Virus record (IMG/VR): IMGVR_UViG_3300024261_000006
Span: 1 to 64,000 of that record
Reading direction: 5' to 3' (one strand)
DNA length: 64,000 nt
From: a virus
The position numbers and the translations under genes are program-made. The notes under the pieces were generated by a model. It was not told where the DNA came from and did no database searches. It saw only the letters and a program-made list of their open reading frames with translations. This document shows, in pieces, positions 15,514 to 24,626 of this stretch (position 1 is its first letter; each line of letters begins with the position of its first letter).

Positions 15514-15532
15514 TAATAATCCTTAATTTTAT

Positions 15533-15859
15533 TTAATTTTCTCTATAATAAGCAGGAATTTCTTTTCTATTACTATAATCAGAATCTTTATTTTTATCCA
15601 ATTCTTTACGAAAATAATCAAAAACGTCTCCATGATCATTATTACTGGAAATAATATTTATTACTGATTCTTTTGACAATCTATAGTGAAGTGAAATATT
15701 TTCCAGTGCATTGTTTGCTTCTATATTGTACTTCTCTAGCCTTTCTAATGCTTTTACTCTTTTTTCATAGTAGTCACTATTTGGATCGTTTTCAATTATA
15801 TTCATAAAAGACGCAAATGCCAGACAAAATACTACAAAAAATATTCCGTTATAATTCAT
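15533..15859 (-). CDS. Small membrane-anchored coiled-coil protein, possible lysis accessory
   Basis: The 108-residue protein has one N-terminal hydrophobic segment (GIFFVVFCLAFASFMNII) followed by a charged helical region (YEKRVKALERLEKYNIEANNALENI). One membrane helix plus a periplasmic coiled coil is the plan of inner-membrane spanins. Its place between ClpP and endolysin supports a lysis role, but the topology alone is not diagnostic. The start codon overlaps the ClpP-like stop (TAATG). Confidence 0.55.
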   Translation of the reverse strand: MNYNGIFFVVFCLAFASFMNIIENDPNSDYYEKRVKALERLEKYNIEANNALENISLHYRLSKESVINIISSNNDHGDVFDYFRKELDKNKDSDYSNRKEIPAYYREN

Positions 15860-16461
15860 TAATCCAGCTCTATATCTACTGATACTTTGCCTTTTAGACG
15901 AGGTATTCTTAGTTGCTGAACTATGTTGTGCTCTTTTGCTTCTTCTGCTTCTAAAAACCAGTCAGCGTGACCTTTATCGTGAATTAGGTTTAGAAAGTAA
16001 TCGTCTGCTTTGCCACAGTTTCTTGCCATCATTGCATATAGCTTCTTATTCAGTCTTTCAGCTTCTCTTGCATCTGCTTTTAATTCTTCTACTTTTCCAA
16101 AAGCTGCAGTTGATACGTCATGTATCATAAGTACTGCATCTTTATCCATAAACCTTAAACCGTCTTCACCAAAAGAAGACAATATTGCGCCACATGACAT
16201 AGCTTTTCCTTTTACTATAGTTGCTATTGGAATATTAGAAGATTTTATAGTAGAAATCATAGACAGTAAAGAGTACGCTTGTCCTCCATAAGAATCAATA
16301 ATAACGGGTATTACTTTTTGTCCCGTATTATGAGCTAAGCTTACAGCTTCTGAAAATGTGTTTGATGTTTCTTCGTTGAATTCATTAATAACAATTATTA
16401 TTGGTTCAACTTTCAGCTCTAAAGTTTTAATTAGTGGTGATATTTCTGTAATGAAGTTCAT
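15859..16461 (-). CDS. ClpP-like serine protease
   Basis: The 200-residue protein has the ClpP/crotonase fold and full triad: VIIDSYGG, nucleophile S89 in KAMSCGAIL, H114 in LMIHDVS and D167 in DWFLEAEEAKEHNIV. Phages use such proteases as prohead proteases or nonstructural regulators. Here it is not next to capsid genes but to the lysis gene, so its target is unclear. AAGGA precedes the start with good spacing. No Clp ATPase is in this window. Confidence 0.88.
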   Translation of the reverse strand: MNFITEISPLIKTLELKVEPIIIVINEFNEETSNTFSEAVSLAHNTGQKVIPVIIDSYGGQAYSLLSMISTIKSSNIPIATIVKGKAMSCGAILSSFGEDGLRFMDKDAVLMIHDVSTAAFGKVEELKADAREAERLNKKLYAMMARNCGKADDYFLNLIHDKGHADWFLEAEEAKEHNIVQQLRIPRLKGKVSVDIELD

Positions 16462-16542
16462 TAACGCTTAATCCTTTTTTAATCTGTATGTTATTATATC
16501 AATTAAGTATTGTAGTTATATTTTTTGTGTTGACAATTTTCA

Positions 16543-17505
16543 TCAAATAGATTCCCAACCCCAAGTTTCGCCGCTCATGCCATCTGCGTTATAATCTGTA
16601 ACTGTACCTTCAAAGAAATTCTTAAAAGAATCACCATTTATTATCCAGTCGATCCAGTCAAGAGGATTGTCTTTTACTTTAAAGTTAGGCTTAAGCCCTA
16701 ACTGAATTAGGCGCCTATCAGCTAGATATCTTATGTAGCTTTTTACTTCTTCTTTTTCTAGCCCTTCTATGGCACCCATCTCATAGGCTAAGTCAATAAC
16801 TTTGTCTTCAAGTTTAACAGCATCTCTATACATCTGATATATTTCTTTTTTAAACTTATCATTAACTATTCTAGGATGTTCTTTAATATATTCTCTGAAT
16901 AGCTGTGTTATACCTTTAACATGCATTGTTTCGTCTCTAATGCTCCACTCTACAATTTCGCACATTCCTTTCATTTTACCGAAGCGCTGATAATTTAAAA
17001 GCATTACAAAAGCTGAAAATAGCGACATTCCTTCGTTGCAAGCAGACTGTGCTAGCGCTAGGCCCAGGCCTTTTCTAGTAGAGACGTCATTTTGTTGCAT
17101 AAATTCAATCTTGTCAGACATTTCTTTGTACTCTAAGAACGCACTATACTCTTCTTCCGGCAAGCCTAATGTATCGTTAAGGAGAGCATAACTACGTTGA
17201 TGCGTGCCTTCACGATTTGCAAAGCTTAATAGCATACTCCTAATTTCATTATTTTTAAACTTAGGTATAAACAGATCACAATAATTACCTCCTACTTGTA
17301 CGTCACTTTGTGTAAATAATCTTAGAATCTGCGTAATGTGATTTTTTTCTTCTTTGGATACTTTTCCGCCTTTCCACTGATTAACATCCTCCTGTAACTT
17401 TGCTTCCCAGCTACCCCAATGAATTTTTTCATGTGATTCTGCAATTTCCATTGCCCATGCGTATTTAAATGGTTTGTATGTCTTGTTATATTTTAGTAAT
17501 GACAT
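16543..17505 (-). CDS. nrdB: Ribonucleotide reductase class I small subunit
   Basis: The 320-residue protein has all six metal ligands of the R2 di-iron site (D68, E99, H102, E158, E192, H195) and the radical tyrosine Y106 four residues after H102 (REGTHQRSY). It is therefore a tyrosyl-radical R2 working with NrdA at 18777-20570. The C-terminal GETWGWESI would contact the large subunit. It makes dNTPs for the AT-rich phage genome. The Nudix gene and an opposite-strand HAD gene lie between nrdA and nrdB. One base separates its ATG from the Nudix stop. Confidence 0.95.
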   Translation of the reverse strand: MSLLKYNKTYKPFKYAWAMEIAESHEKIHWGSWEAKLQEDVNQWKGGKVSKEEKNHITQILRLFTQSDVQVGGNYCDLFIPKFKNNEIRSMLLSFANREGTHQRSYALLNDTLGLPEEEYSAFLEYKEMSDKIEFMQQNDVSTRKGLGLALAQSACNEGMSLFSAFVMLLNYQRFGKMKGMCEIVEWSIRDETMHVKGITQLFREYIKEHPRIVNDKFKKEIYQMYRDAVKLEDKVIDLAYEMGAIEGLEKEEVKSYIRYLADRRLIQLGLKPNFKVKDNPLDWIDWIINGDSFKNFFEGTVTDYNADGMSGETWGWESI

Positions 17506-18036
17506 TTAAACTTCAAAAGCCTTTCTTAATTTTTCTTTAACTTTCGGTACAAAATCATAATTGTTTAAATCTTCAAAAGATATCCACGAATAGTCAGTAT
17601 TTTCTTGTATTTCTTTTGTATGACCAAGTTTATCTTTTATAGTACTGTAGGGTAGTAATGAATTTCTTTCGCTCTTTAACACAATGTTATCAGGTAAAAG
17701 CTTGATTTCTTGTGCCAACTTTGTCATGAATGTCTCTAAAACCCAGCCTTCTTTATCTTCTTCTTTGCCTAGAGAAATTAAATTGTATCCTGTCAAGTCT
17801 ATATTAGTTTCTTCTTTTGCTTCTCTTCTTGCTGCTTCCTCAGATGTCTCATTTTTATCGATACCACCTCCGGGTAAATTCCAAACTAAAGGCATCCATG
17901 GTGCTGTTGATCCTCTTTGTAAAATTAAAGCTTTGTTGTCTCTAATAATAATAACTGCGGCGACATCAGGAATTAAATTATCATTTATTGTATTTAGATA
18001 GTTTTCTGTATAAATTTTAATATCTTTGTAAGACAT
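17506..18036 (-). CDS. Nudix hydrolase
   Basis: The Nudix box is complete: G-x5-E-x7-R-E-A-x-E-E in GGGIDKNETSEEAARREAKEE, following an LILQRG strand and a WNLPGG turn. At 176 residues it is normal length. Nudix proteins hydrolyse nucleotide diphosphates linked to another moiety, such as oxidised dNTPs, NADH or nucleotide sugars; the substrate is not evident. Its location between the RNR subunits suggests nucleotide-pool cleaning. A promoter of the TGTAA-N17-TATAAT type lies directly upstream. Confidence 0.88.
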   Translation of the reverse strand: MSYKDIKIYTENYLNTINDNLIPDVAAVIIIRDNKALILQRGSTAPWMPLVWNLPGGGIDKNETSEEAARREAKEETNIDLTGYNLISLGKEEDKEGWVLETFMTKLAQEIKLLPDNIVLKSERNSLLPYSTIKDKLGHTKEIQENTDYSWISFEDLNNYDFVPKVKEKLRKAFEV

Positions 18037-18061
18037 TTTGTATCCTTTAAATTATATGTAT

Positions 18062-18090
18062 ATTATATATTATATTTATATATTTTACAT
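18062..18090 (-). promoter_or_regulatory. Probable promoter for Nudix-nrdB (ATGTAA-N17-TATAAT)
   Basis: On the minus strand ATGTAA (18090-18085), 17 bases, TATAAT (18067-18062), 26 bases before the Nudix start. It shares TGTAA and exact spacing with the strong ACGTGTAAATT class. The region is nearly all A/T, so this is less certain. It sits in the divergent gap before the plus-strand HAD gene. Confidence 0.5.
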
Positions 18091-18102
18091 AAGGAATATT
18101 GA

Positions 18103-18780
18103 ATGAAAAATAAAGATTATCGAGTTTTATTCGAATCTTGGCAAAGATTTATTAATGAAGGAGAATCTGAGTATACTGAATTGCATATGTATGACTTTGA
18201 TGACACTCTTTTTAGAAGTCCTTACCCACCTAAATGGTGGTACGAAGATTACGATGTATATATGATGTGGGATCAAGATAATCCTCCAGTTAGATCTCAT
18301 GAGATAAACGAAGACTGGGATACTAGTCCACAAAGCCTTGGTCCTCCTTTTATGAATAAAAACCCGACATTAAGCTCTGGTCTTTGGAAAAAAGACGTTT
18401 TGCTTTCTGCAATTGAATCTCAAAGTAAAAGCTATGTATACAATATGTTTTGTACGGGAAGAGAAGTCGTTTTGAAAGATCATATAAAAGAAATGATGGA
18501 CAATGTTAATTTGACTTTTGACAAAGACAAATATTTTCTTCAGCCTGATGATAGAGATACTGCAAAGTTTAAAGTTGACAAAATATCTAAAGTATTAGAC
18601 GATCATCCTACAATTAAAAAAGTATGTATATGGGAAGATAGTACAACAAACCTAACAAATATAGAAGAACTATGTAACTCTAGAAAAGATTTAAAGTTTG
18701 AAGGTTATAGAATAGAAAAAAATCCTATAGAGATAACAATGTCAAAAGAAGAATATTTAGAAAAAATAAAAAATATTTAA
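18103..18780 (+). CDS. HAD-family phosphatase (Swiss-army-knife RNA-repair-like), candidate virion-delivered
   Basis: The HAD nucleophile motif is D31-F-D33-D-T35 (MYDFDDTLF); NMFCTGRE and VCIWEDSTTN match later HAD motifs. The wide W/P-rich insert (YPPKWWYED; NEDWDTSP) between motifs I and II resembles the HAD domain of the SAK RNA-repair-like family. The N-terminus, DYRVLFESWQRFINEG, resembles a T4 capsid-targeting peptide with an I-x-E cleavage site. It is the only plus-strand gene in a long minus-strand region, like a moron. Its stop overlaps that of nrdA. Confidence 0.75.
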   Translation: MKNKDYRVLFESWQRFINEGESEYTELHMYDFDDTLFRSPYPPKWWYEDYDVYMMWDQDNPPVRSHEINEDWDTSPQSLGPPFMNKNPTLSSGLWKKDVLLSAIESQSKSYVYNMFCTGREVVLKDHIKEMMDNVNLTFDKDKYFLQPDDRDTAKFKVDKISKVLDDHPTIKKVCIWEDSTTNLTNIEELCNSRKDLKFEGYRIEKNPIEITMSKEEYLEKIKNI

Positions 18781-20570
18781 CCTTGACAGCTTAAACAGTC
18801 ATCGTCATCAATAAAGTCTTTTAGTTTATTTTGCTCTACTTTTTGACTAACTTTTTCTGCTGCTGCACCAGAGTTTGTTCTTAAGTAGTATAAGCCTTTT
18901 AGTTTCTTTTTCCAAGCTCTCAAATGAACTGCATTAACATATGACTTGTTTGTTCCAGCTGGAAAAAATAGATTAACACTTTGCCCCTGACAAATGAATT
19001 GTTGTCTATCTCCTGCATGATCTACTATCCACCTTTGATCTAGTTCGAATGCTGTCTTATAAACATTCTTGTGCCAATCAGACATCCACTCTAAATGTTG
19101 CACAGATCCTTCATTTAAAATAATTGACTTCCAAGTTTTTGCAATAAATCTTTTTTGTTCAGATTTATCGCTTGATTTCTTTTCAGCATATTCAGATAAT
19201 ACTTTTTCTAAGCGCGGATTCTTAACAAGATAAGATCCTACTCTTGTTCTATGTGTATACGCATTCGATTTCCATGGTTCTATAGAAGGACTTGTTCCTA
19301 TAATTATAGAAGAATTTGCATTAGGAGCTATTGCCAAAAGATGTGCATTTCTAATACCTAGGCCTTGAGCGTCTGGACAATCACCTTTTAGTTCAGCAAG
19401 AATCTTAGTTTTTTGTTTTGCTTTTGCTTGAATATGAGAAAAAACCTTCATGTTAATAGATTTTGCTAGCGCTGATTCAAAAGGAATATTTTTTAATTGC
19501 AAGTACGCATGAAATCCCATAGCACCTAAGCCTAGACTTCTTTCTCTAAAAGCAGAATATTTTGCCTTTTGAAGATGATCAGGTGCGTTATCAATAAAGA
19601 ATTGTATTACATTATCTAGATACTCTATTAGATCTTCAACAATTTCAGTATCTTTCCACTCATCATATTTTTCAATATTAAGCGAGCTTAAACAACAAAC
19701 AGCACTTCGTTCAGAAGAAGTTGCAAGATGGACCTCATTGCAAAGATTACTTCCATGAATTTTTAATCCCAAATCTTTTTGAAATTCTGGAAGACGCTTA
19801 TTTGCTTCATCTATAAAATTAATATAAGGCTCTCCAGTTCTAAATCTTATTTTTAGAATTCTTTGCCAAAGTTCTCTAGCACCAACAGTATCTCTTATAG
19901 ACTTATCATTAGGGTCTAAAAGATTCCACACTTTTCCTTCAACAACAGCATTCATAAATTCGTCTGTAACATTAATTGCATTATTAAGATTAAAGCATTT
20001 CCTATTGACATCTCCTCCTGTGGGTACTCTAACATTTAAAAACTCTATAATATCAGGATGAGATACATCCATATAAGCCGCGTAAGAACCTTTCCTTGTT
20101 TTGCCTTGTCGATATGCTGTCATATCGCTATCAACTGTCTTAAGGAAAGGGATGGGCCCGGGCGAAATAGAACTATTTGATCTTATGCTAGACCAATGTC
20201 CTCCTACACCTCCACCTTTGACGCTCATCCATCTAAGCTCATCAGAATGTTCAATTAATCCTTCCAAAGAATCATCAACATATGTAAGAAAGCAAGAAAT
20301 AGGCAACCCTAAACATTTTTCACTTTCTTTTGGTGCATTAGATAGTATTGGACTGGAGTACATAAACCAACCATTTGATGAGTAATCGTATATTCTTTGC
20401 GCTAGATCTAAATTGTCATTTGAAAATGCTACAGCGGCTCGAGCAAAACTCTCCTGTGGAGAGCTTTCATTGTCATCCATGTAATAATTTTCTAGTAGAT
20501 TTTTTGAAAAATCTGTAAGATTATTGTCTAATTCTAAGTTAATATTAATACCATAGCACTTTTTCAACAC
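18777..20570 (-). CDS. nrdA: Ribonucleotide reductase class I large subunit (short form)
   Basis: At 597 residues it is shorter than typical NrdA (about 750) and lacks the N-terminal ATP-cone, so allosteric overall-activity control is probably absent. Catalytic residues are present: redox C93 (LPISCFL), N275-L-C277-N-E279 radical site, C292/C293, plus the glycine-rich KGGGVGGHW and tail cysteines in DDDDCLSCQG for thioredoxin/glutaredoxin reduction. It pairs with NrdB at 16543. No glutaredoxin is in the window. Confidence 0.95.
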   Translation of the reverse strand: MLKKCYGININLELDNNLTDFSKNLLENYYMDDNESSPQESFARAAVAFSNDNLDLAQRIYDYSSNGWFMYSSPILSNAPKESEKCLGLPISCFLTYVDDSLEGLIEHSDELRWMSVKGGGVGGHWSSIRSNSSISPGPIPFLKTVDSDMTAYRQGKTRKGSYAAYMDVSHPDIIEFLNVRVPTGGDVNRKCFNLNNAINVTDEFMNAVVEGKVWNLLDPNDKSIRDTVGARELWQRILKIRFRTGEPYINFIDEANKRLPEFQKDLGLKIHGSNLCNEVHLATSSERSAVCCLSSLNIEKYDEWKDTEIVEDLIEYLDNVIQFFIDNAPDHLQKAKYSAFRERSLGLGAMGFHAYLQLKNIPFESALAKSINMKVFSHIQAKAKQKTKILAELKGDCPDAQGLGIRNAHLLAIAPNANSSIIIGTSPSIEPWKSNAYTHRTRVGSYLVKNPRLEKVLSEYAEKKSSDKSEQKRFIAKTWKSIILNEGSVQHLEWMSDWHKNVYKTAFELDQRWIVDHAGDRQQFICQGQSVNLFFPAGTNKSYVNAVHLRAWKKKLKGLYYLRTNSGAAAEKVSQKVEQNKLKDFIDDDDCLSCQG

Positions 20571-20582
20571 GTTGCTCCTTTT

Positions 20583-21056
20583 TTAGTCTGAACTTCCTAT
20601 TTTCCCGGCTTTCCTGCTAGAAGAAAGGGATAGTTTTAAATATTCTTCTTCGTCAATTACGTCAAACTCATTGTCACATTTAACAACAACAAGTTGAACG
20701 GGAAGTTTGCCATCTTTTTTAATTGTAAACTCTTGATTACTAATGTTTACAAGATTTACAAATATTTCTCCTGTATAACCACTATCAACTACGCCTGCTC
20801 TACACTTTAAAGGTGTCTTAGTAATTGATCCTCTTTCTTTTACTATAGCTACATATCCTTTTGGGACAAGTACATGAAGTCCAGTTTTAATTAGTTCTCC
20901 TCTATAGCCAAAATCTTGAGGCATTATAACAACATCGTCTGAAGCATTGTATAGATCTAATCCCGCAGATTCACTATTATAAGCAGGCGCATATTCATTT
21001 ACGTCATTATTAAATAAAGTTTTTTCTAGCTCTTTGTTACAATAAATGTTAACCAT
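20583..21056 (-). CDS. dut: dUTPase (trimeric type)
   Basis: The 157-residue protein has the five motifs of trimeric dUTPase: AGLDLYN (I), KERGSI (II), AGVVDSGYTGEI (III), LPVQLVVV (IV) and a C-terminal KAGKIGSSD (V). Motif II reads RGS where many have RSG. It splits dUTP to dUMP and pyrophosphate, keeping uracil out of DNA and feeding ThyX. It overlaps the helicase gene by eight bases. With the dimeric-type enzyme at 11581 the phage appears to have two unrelated dUTP-clearing proteins. Confidence 0.93.
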   Translation of the reverse strand: MVNIYCNKELEKTLFNNDVNEYAPAYNSESAGLDLYNASDDVVIMPQDFGYRGELIKTGLHVLVPKGYVAIVKERGSITKTPLKCRAGVVDSGYTGEIFVNLVNISNQEFTIKKDGKLPVQLVVVKCDNEFDVIDEEEYLKLSLSSSRKAGKIGSSD

Positions 21057-22425
21057 CTTTTTGATTTACTTCTTTCCACTTCTCTCGAAGTTTTTCTTTC
21101 ATACTGTTGTTATCTTGTTTAACAGCTTCGTTTAATGTTAGTTCTGAATCGTCTAATATTTTAAATTTTGACTTTGCTGTATCTATATTGATAGGAAATA
21201 ACAGACCATCTCTGCCTGCTCTATTCTTTGCAACAAATATTCTTCCAGTTCCTTCTGACTTTTCCATAGGCTTTCTGCTGATTGACAATACAACGTCAGC
21301 TACTTGTGCTTTAGCATATGACTCGCCAAGGTTTTCTAAGCCTACAACATCTGCTTTTGAAGAATCTTTATTAGCTTGAGATGCTGTCCAAATTGGAATG
21401 TTAAGATCAACAGCAAGATTTCTAAGCTCTGTATAGATAAGCTTTAGCTCATGCCGCAAAGAATCATATGCTCTTGAAGATTTCATTACATCAGCGTAAT
21501 CTACAGTTACAAGACTTGGTTTAAATCCTTTAAGAGTTAGTTTTTCAATATGATTCCTTAGAGTAAGAACTGTTGCAGAACCTGTTGGGTATTCTTTAAT
21601 GACTAGTTTACCAAGCTCCATTTTACTATACTTGTCAATAACTTCTTTTTTTCTTTCTATAACTTCATTGCTTGGAATATCGCAAAGATTAGAATCATAT
21701 CTTTTGCCTGTTTCATGTTCAGAAAGCTCAAAAGTATAGTGTATTACATTTTTGCCTGCTCTCATAGCAGAACATCCCATGTCTACTAAGAAGTGAGACT
21801 TGCCTACGCCTGTATTTGCTGCTATAACACCAAGTTCACCTCTACCTAATCCTCCTCGAAGTATATCTTTTGCGTCTAATCTTTCTAGACCTGTCGGACA
21901 TACAAGCCTGTTAATCTGTACAAATCTAGCTTCTATATCATCAAAGAAGTTGTGACCTGTAGAATTGGGCATGCCAACAGATATTGCTTCTTTCATGATG
22001 CCTAGGACAGATTCATACTTTTCAGTTTGTATGAGCTCAACGCTTTTTTCTAAAGCATCTTTAAAAGCTTGCCTTTTACAAAAGTCTAATGACTTATCTT
22101 TTACATATTGCAAATCACCAACGTCTGGATTTGATTTCATTCTATGAAGAAATTCAATAATCTGATCTCTTAGGACAATGTCCTTAGACTTAGATAGATC
22201 TTCTTTGATTATTGTAATTAAAATAGTTAATGTTGGAAAAGTCTTGTATTTATTGTAATATGCAAAATATTTTTCGCACAAGAAAGAAAGATATTTTAAA
22301 TCAAAATAATCTGGGTTGACAACTTCAATCATTTGAGCTGACCACGTAGTATCAGTAATCATTGATTGAAATACTTTTTCTTGAAAAGGTTTACCAAATT
22401 TGGCAAAGTTTCTTTTTTGACTCAT
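21049..22425 (-). CDS. Replicative DNA helicase, DnaB-like
   Basis: The 458-residue protein has an N-terminal helical domain and a RecA-type ATPase: Walker A AANTGVGKS (202-210), TFELSEHETGKRY, VTVDYADVM Walker B, then TASQANKD and AKNRAGRDG, matching DnaB motifs. I take ATG 22425 (MSQKRN), with AAGGGA nine bases upstream and TAATG overlap with the nuclease stop, not ATG 22446. It unwinds DNA for the family-C polymerase. No primase gene is recognised in the window. Confidence 0.92.
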   Translation of the reverse strand: MSQKRNFAKFGKPFQEKVFQSMITDTTWSAQMIEVVNPDYFDLKYLSFLCEKYFAYYNKYKTFPTLTILITIIKEDLSKSKDIVLRDQIIEFLHRMKSNPDVGDLQYVKDKSLDFCKRQAFKDALEKSVELIQTEKYESVLGIMKEAISVGMPNSTGHNFFDDIEARFVQINRLVCPTGLERLDAKDILRGGLGRGELGVIAANTGVGKSHFLVDMGCSAMRAGKNVIHYTFELSEHETGKRYDSNLCDIPSNEVIERKKEVIDKYSKMELGKLVIKEYPTGSATVLTLRNHIEKLTLKGFKPSLVTVDYADVMKSSRAYDSLRHELKLIYTELRNLAVDLNIPIWTASQANKDSSKADVVGLENLGESYAKAQVADVVLSISRKPMEKSEGTGRIFVAKNRAGRDGLLFPINIDTAKSKFKILDDSELTLNEAVKQDNNSMKEKLREKWKEVNQKDG

Positions 22426-23393
22426 TAATAATTGTCCCTTAAGCATGAATTTACTGAAATTAGAAAAGAATGTATATCAAAAGAATTCAGGCCTTCTCTA
22501 TTTATCGTTTTTAAAACTTTCATTTTATTAGTTTTAGATGCCTTATTTTCAAATTGATAGTTTATTTTTTTAACTTGATCGGCGCTTAACATAAGAGAGT
22601 CTAAATACATTAATTTCCAGTTAATTCTAATTGTTTTCTCACTATTTATTATATTATCAAATAGCTTTATTTTACAACTAGAATTAACTTTTTTATTTGA
22701 CTCATTAATTATATCATCTATTGTTAATTCCTTTACTGTACTTAATTCTGGAAATCGATTTGCCATAGTTTTAAACCCAGCTCCTTTAACACCTTTAAGG
22801 CCGTCACTTTTATCACCAACAAAACATCTTGCTAGGCAAAAGTTTTGCGTGCTTATATTCCACTTGTCTAATACATATTTTTCATCTATTAATTTCTTCT
22901 TATTTGGAGACCAAATAGTTGTGTCTTTGTCTATTAACTGATAATAGTCTTTGTCTGATGTCACAATTATTTTTCTATGGTCTGTTCTTTTTGTTTTAAC
23001 AAGATACGATATCACATCATCAGCTTCACAATCGCTCGCGTATATTTGAGTTACTGGCGTTTCGTAAAGAATTTCAATAAGTACTTTTAATTGATTATTT
23101 CTATCGTCAACTGTGTTAGGAACTTCACTATAGTAGCTTCTATTTAGTTTTACGGGTCGCCTGCCATTTTTATAGTTAGGGTCTATTGCTCTTCTTTTCA
23201 ATGAGCCTCCCCCTTCCCATGCAACAATTACTCTAATAGGATTAAATTTGCTGCATAAATGGTCAATGTTTCTAAGGAAACCAAATATTCCTCCGCATAA
23301 TTGACCATTTAAACTTTTTGCAGGATTAGCCGCAAAGTGACGCATAAAAACATTCAAGCCATCTATATAAATTACAGGCCTTTTGTTTTGCAT
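22425..23393 (-). CDS. 5'-3' exonuclease / flap endonuclease (PIN-FEN family)
   Basis: The FEN acidic residues are in place: IYIDGLNVFMRHF, DCEADDVISYLVK, IVTSDKDYYQLI and VGDKSDGLKGVKGAGFKTM (helix-hairpin-helix). The 322-residue length matches T4 RNase H and Pol I 5' nuclease domains. It would remove RNA primers and flaps. It sits between recombinase and helicase in a compact replication operon. Confidence 0.92.
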   Translation of the reverse strand: MQNKRPVIYIDGLNVFMRHFAANPAKSLNGQLCGGIFGFLRNIDHLCSKFNPIRVIVAWEGGGSLKRRAIDPNYKNGRRPVKLNRSYYSEVPNTVDDRNNQLKVLIEILYETPVTQIYASDCEADDVISYLVKTKRTDHRKIIVTSDKDYYQLIDKDTTIWSPNKKKLIDEKYVLDKWNISTQNFCLARCFVGDKSDGLKGVKGAGFKTMANRFPELSTVKELTIDDIINESNKKVNSSCKIKLFDNIINSEKTIRINWKLMYLDSLMLSADQVKKINYQFENKASKTNKMKVLKTINREGLNSFDIHSFLISVNSCLRDNY

Positions 23394-23398
23394 ATACC

Positions 23399-24607
23399 TT
23401 ACTTTAACATGTCAAATGCTTCATCATCAGTGTCAATAATGTGATCAGCAACAGCAGCTATTTCAGAATAGCTCTCTGGATCAATATCAGGATCTTCAGT
23501 TTCGTTCTTTCTAATCATAACTTTTTCTAAAAGCATGTCTACGTATTGACCATACTCTGGATGAGAAATAATTTCATGAAAGTCTGCTTTATAAAATTTC
23601 TTTTCTGCAATTACATCACCTGTATCTAAAGTCGTTACTAATAAATTTTTCCATGCACCAGCACCACTTATTTCAATACTATAGTTATCAACTTGATCTT
23701 CTCCATGTTTTCTTAATAAGTCAAAAACCTGTTCATGCTCTTTAATTCCTTTACCAAAGTGAATTTCAAAGTCGCATTTACGAAATGGCGCTGAGACTTT
23801 ATTCTTAATAGTCTTTGCTGAAACGTTTATTCCGATAGGTTCTTTGTTTTTATTAAGAATTTGAGAACCAGCACCCAACTTAATTCTAACTGAACTGTGG
23901 AAAGGTATTGCCATTCCTCCGGGCGTTGTTGTTGGATCACCGTATAATACGCCTACTTTTGTTCTAATCTGATTTAGACATACCATTAGAACTTTTTCGT
24001 TTGCAATTACACCTGTAATCTTTCTCATACCCTTAGAAATAGCTCTAGCTTGTAATCCAATAGAATTCTGGTCATAGTCACCTGATAACTCTGCTTTAGG
24101 CGAAGTTGCTGCGACAGAATCCCATATAATAGTAACAGGAACATCTTTATCCATTGCCTTTGCTTTAATAATAGTGCTTTCAGCAATTGACAATACTTCT
24201 TCAGTGCAATGTGTATCTACATATACAAACCTTTTCTTAATGTCAACACCAAGTGATCTTAAGTTTTCTACTGATGTTGCATTTTCTGTGTCGATATATA
24301 CAACTATTCCACCCATTTGCTGTGTAGACTTTGCAATCTGAGTTGCAATATGAGACTTTCCAATGCTAGGTGGTCCAAAGATTTCTACAATTCTGCCTTC
24401 TGGCAGACCTCCGTCTTTCTGGTTAGATATCATGTAGTCTAGTTGCTTAGACCCTGTACTAATCCACCTGTTTACATGTGTTGGAGAGTCATCTGTGCTT
24501 AGATTGTAAGCTACTCTAGAACCTCTTTCTTTGTTTAAGGACTTAATTAAATCAGATGTAAAGTCATCTAACTGTTCTTTTTCTACAGACTTTTTCTTTT
24601 TAGCCAT
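23399..24607 (-). CDS. uvsX: RecA/UvsX recombinase
   Basis: The 402-residue protein has Walker A GPPSIGKS (78-85), YIDTENATS, VTIIWDSVAA (Walker B), CLNQIRTKVGVLYGDPTTTPGG (DNA-binding loop L2 region) and a C-terminal acidic tail. The L2 string is closer to bacterial RecA than to T4 UvsX, but phage context justifies UvsX-type function: strand exchange for recombination-dependent replication and repair. It lies directly downstream of the SSB. Confidence 0.93.
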   Translation of the reverse strand: MAKKKKSVEKEQLDDFTSDLIKSLNKERGSRVAYNLSTDDSPTHVNRWISTGSKQLDYMISNQKDGGLPEGRIVEIFGPPSIGKSHIATQIAKSTQQMGGIVVYIDTENATSVENLRSLGVDIKKRFVYVDTHCTEEVLSIAESTIIKAKAMDKDVPVTIIWDSVAATSPKAELSGDYDQNSIGLQARAISKGMRKITGVIANEKVLMVCLNQIRTKVGVLYGDPTTTPGGMAIPFHSSVRIKLGAGSQILNKNKEPIGINVSAKTIKNKVSAPFRKCDFEIHFGKGIKEHEQVFDLLRKHGEDQVDNYSIEISGAGAWKNLLVTTLDTGDVIAEKKFYKADFHEIISHPEYGQYVDMLLEKVMIRKNETEDPDIDPESYSEIAAVADHIIDTDDEAFDMLK

Positions 24608-24626
24608 GTTTTCTAACTACTACCCC

